The notes under the pieces: generated by a model
Database searches by the model: none
The model's input: only the letters and a program-made list of their open reading frames with translations
Told to the model about the DNA's origin: nothing
Origin: Bacteroidota bacterium
Lineage (GTDB): Bacteria; Bacteroidota; Bacteroidia; Bacteroidales; Prolixibacteraceae
Reading direction: 5' to 3'
Assembly (NCBI GenBank): GCA_023393265.1
Contig: JAEWME010000283.1
Coordinates: 1-6,538 of the forward strand
Length of the DNA: 6,538 bases
Shown here: positions 6,478 through 6,538 of the stretch, piece after piece
Layout of the letters: each line of letters begins with the position of its first letter
How positions within the stretch are numbered: position 1 is the stretch's first letter
Made by a program: the position numbers and the translations under genes

Positions 6478-6538
6478 TTATTCTTTGGATAATTCTCTTT
6501 TTGTTTCTTCCATCAATTGTTCCAAATCCTGAATACTC
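6478..6538 (-). CDS. Probable BlaI/MecI-family repressor, last 19 codons (5' end beyond window)
   Basis: The minus strand from the right edge reads an open frame ending SIQDLEQLMEETKRELSKE and a TAA at 6478-6480. This charged helical tail is what Bacteroidota BlaI-type winged-helix repressors carry at the C-terminus. The stop lies 10 bp before the M56 gene on the same strand, the standard blaI-blaR1 order. The DNA-binding domain is outside the window, so the identification relies mainly on the neighbour. If correct, the protein would repress its own operon and be the target of the M56 protease. Confidence 0.65.
   Translation of the reverse strand, partial: SIQDLEQLMEETKRELSKE

Overview
The window looks like chromosomal DNA of a Bacteroidota (Bacteroidetes) bacterium, probably class Bacteroidia. 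The evidence is a BlaR1-type M56 peptidase fused to CarboxypepD_reg, TonB-plug-like and TonB_C segments, start codons preceded by A-rich stretches with no Shine-Dalgarno sequence, and TAnnTTTG-type promoter boxes. The genus cannot be fixed from sequence reading alone. There are no rRNA or tRNA genes, CRISPR arrays, insertion sequences or phage genes. No stretch longer than about 165 bases lacks a gene.

Left part (1-1160, minus strand): the N-terminal half of a secreted PQQ-like beta-propeller protein, cut by the window edge, lies downstream of thpR, an RNA 2',3'-cyclic phosphodiesterase. Middle-left (1286-2410, plus strand): an orphan AAA ATPase of the AAA_14/DUF4143 type with a nuclease-like C-terminus. 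It appears lower in GC than its immediate neighbours and may be an acquired gene. It converges, with 9 bp between stop codons, on a ketopantoate reductase-like oxidoreductase (2420-3334, minus strand).

Middle-right (3499-4325, plus strand): a two-gene unit made of an SRPBCC/AHSA1-type protein and a small four-helix DoxX-like membrane protein, 11 bp apart. It ends in a perfect 23-bp inverted repeat that very probably serves as a terminator for both converging transcription units.

Right part (4371-6538, minus strand): a large M56 (BlaR1/MecR1-like) membrane metallopeptidase preceded by what looks like the last 19 codons of a BlaI/MecI-type repressor gene, cut by the window edge. These two form the one clear signalling unit: a membrane protease thought to relieve repression by its partner. 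The usual beta-lactam sensor domain is replaced by a carboxypeptidase-regulatory-like domain, two degenerate TonB-plug-like repeats and a TonB C-terminal-like domain.

The genes are mostly conserved single-function genes without a shared pathway. I see no strong case for a completely new system. The parts most worth a second look are the composite M56 sensor with its internal plug-like duplication and the low-GC orphan ATPase.
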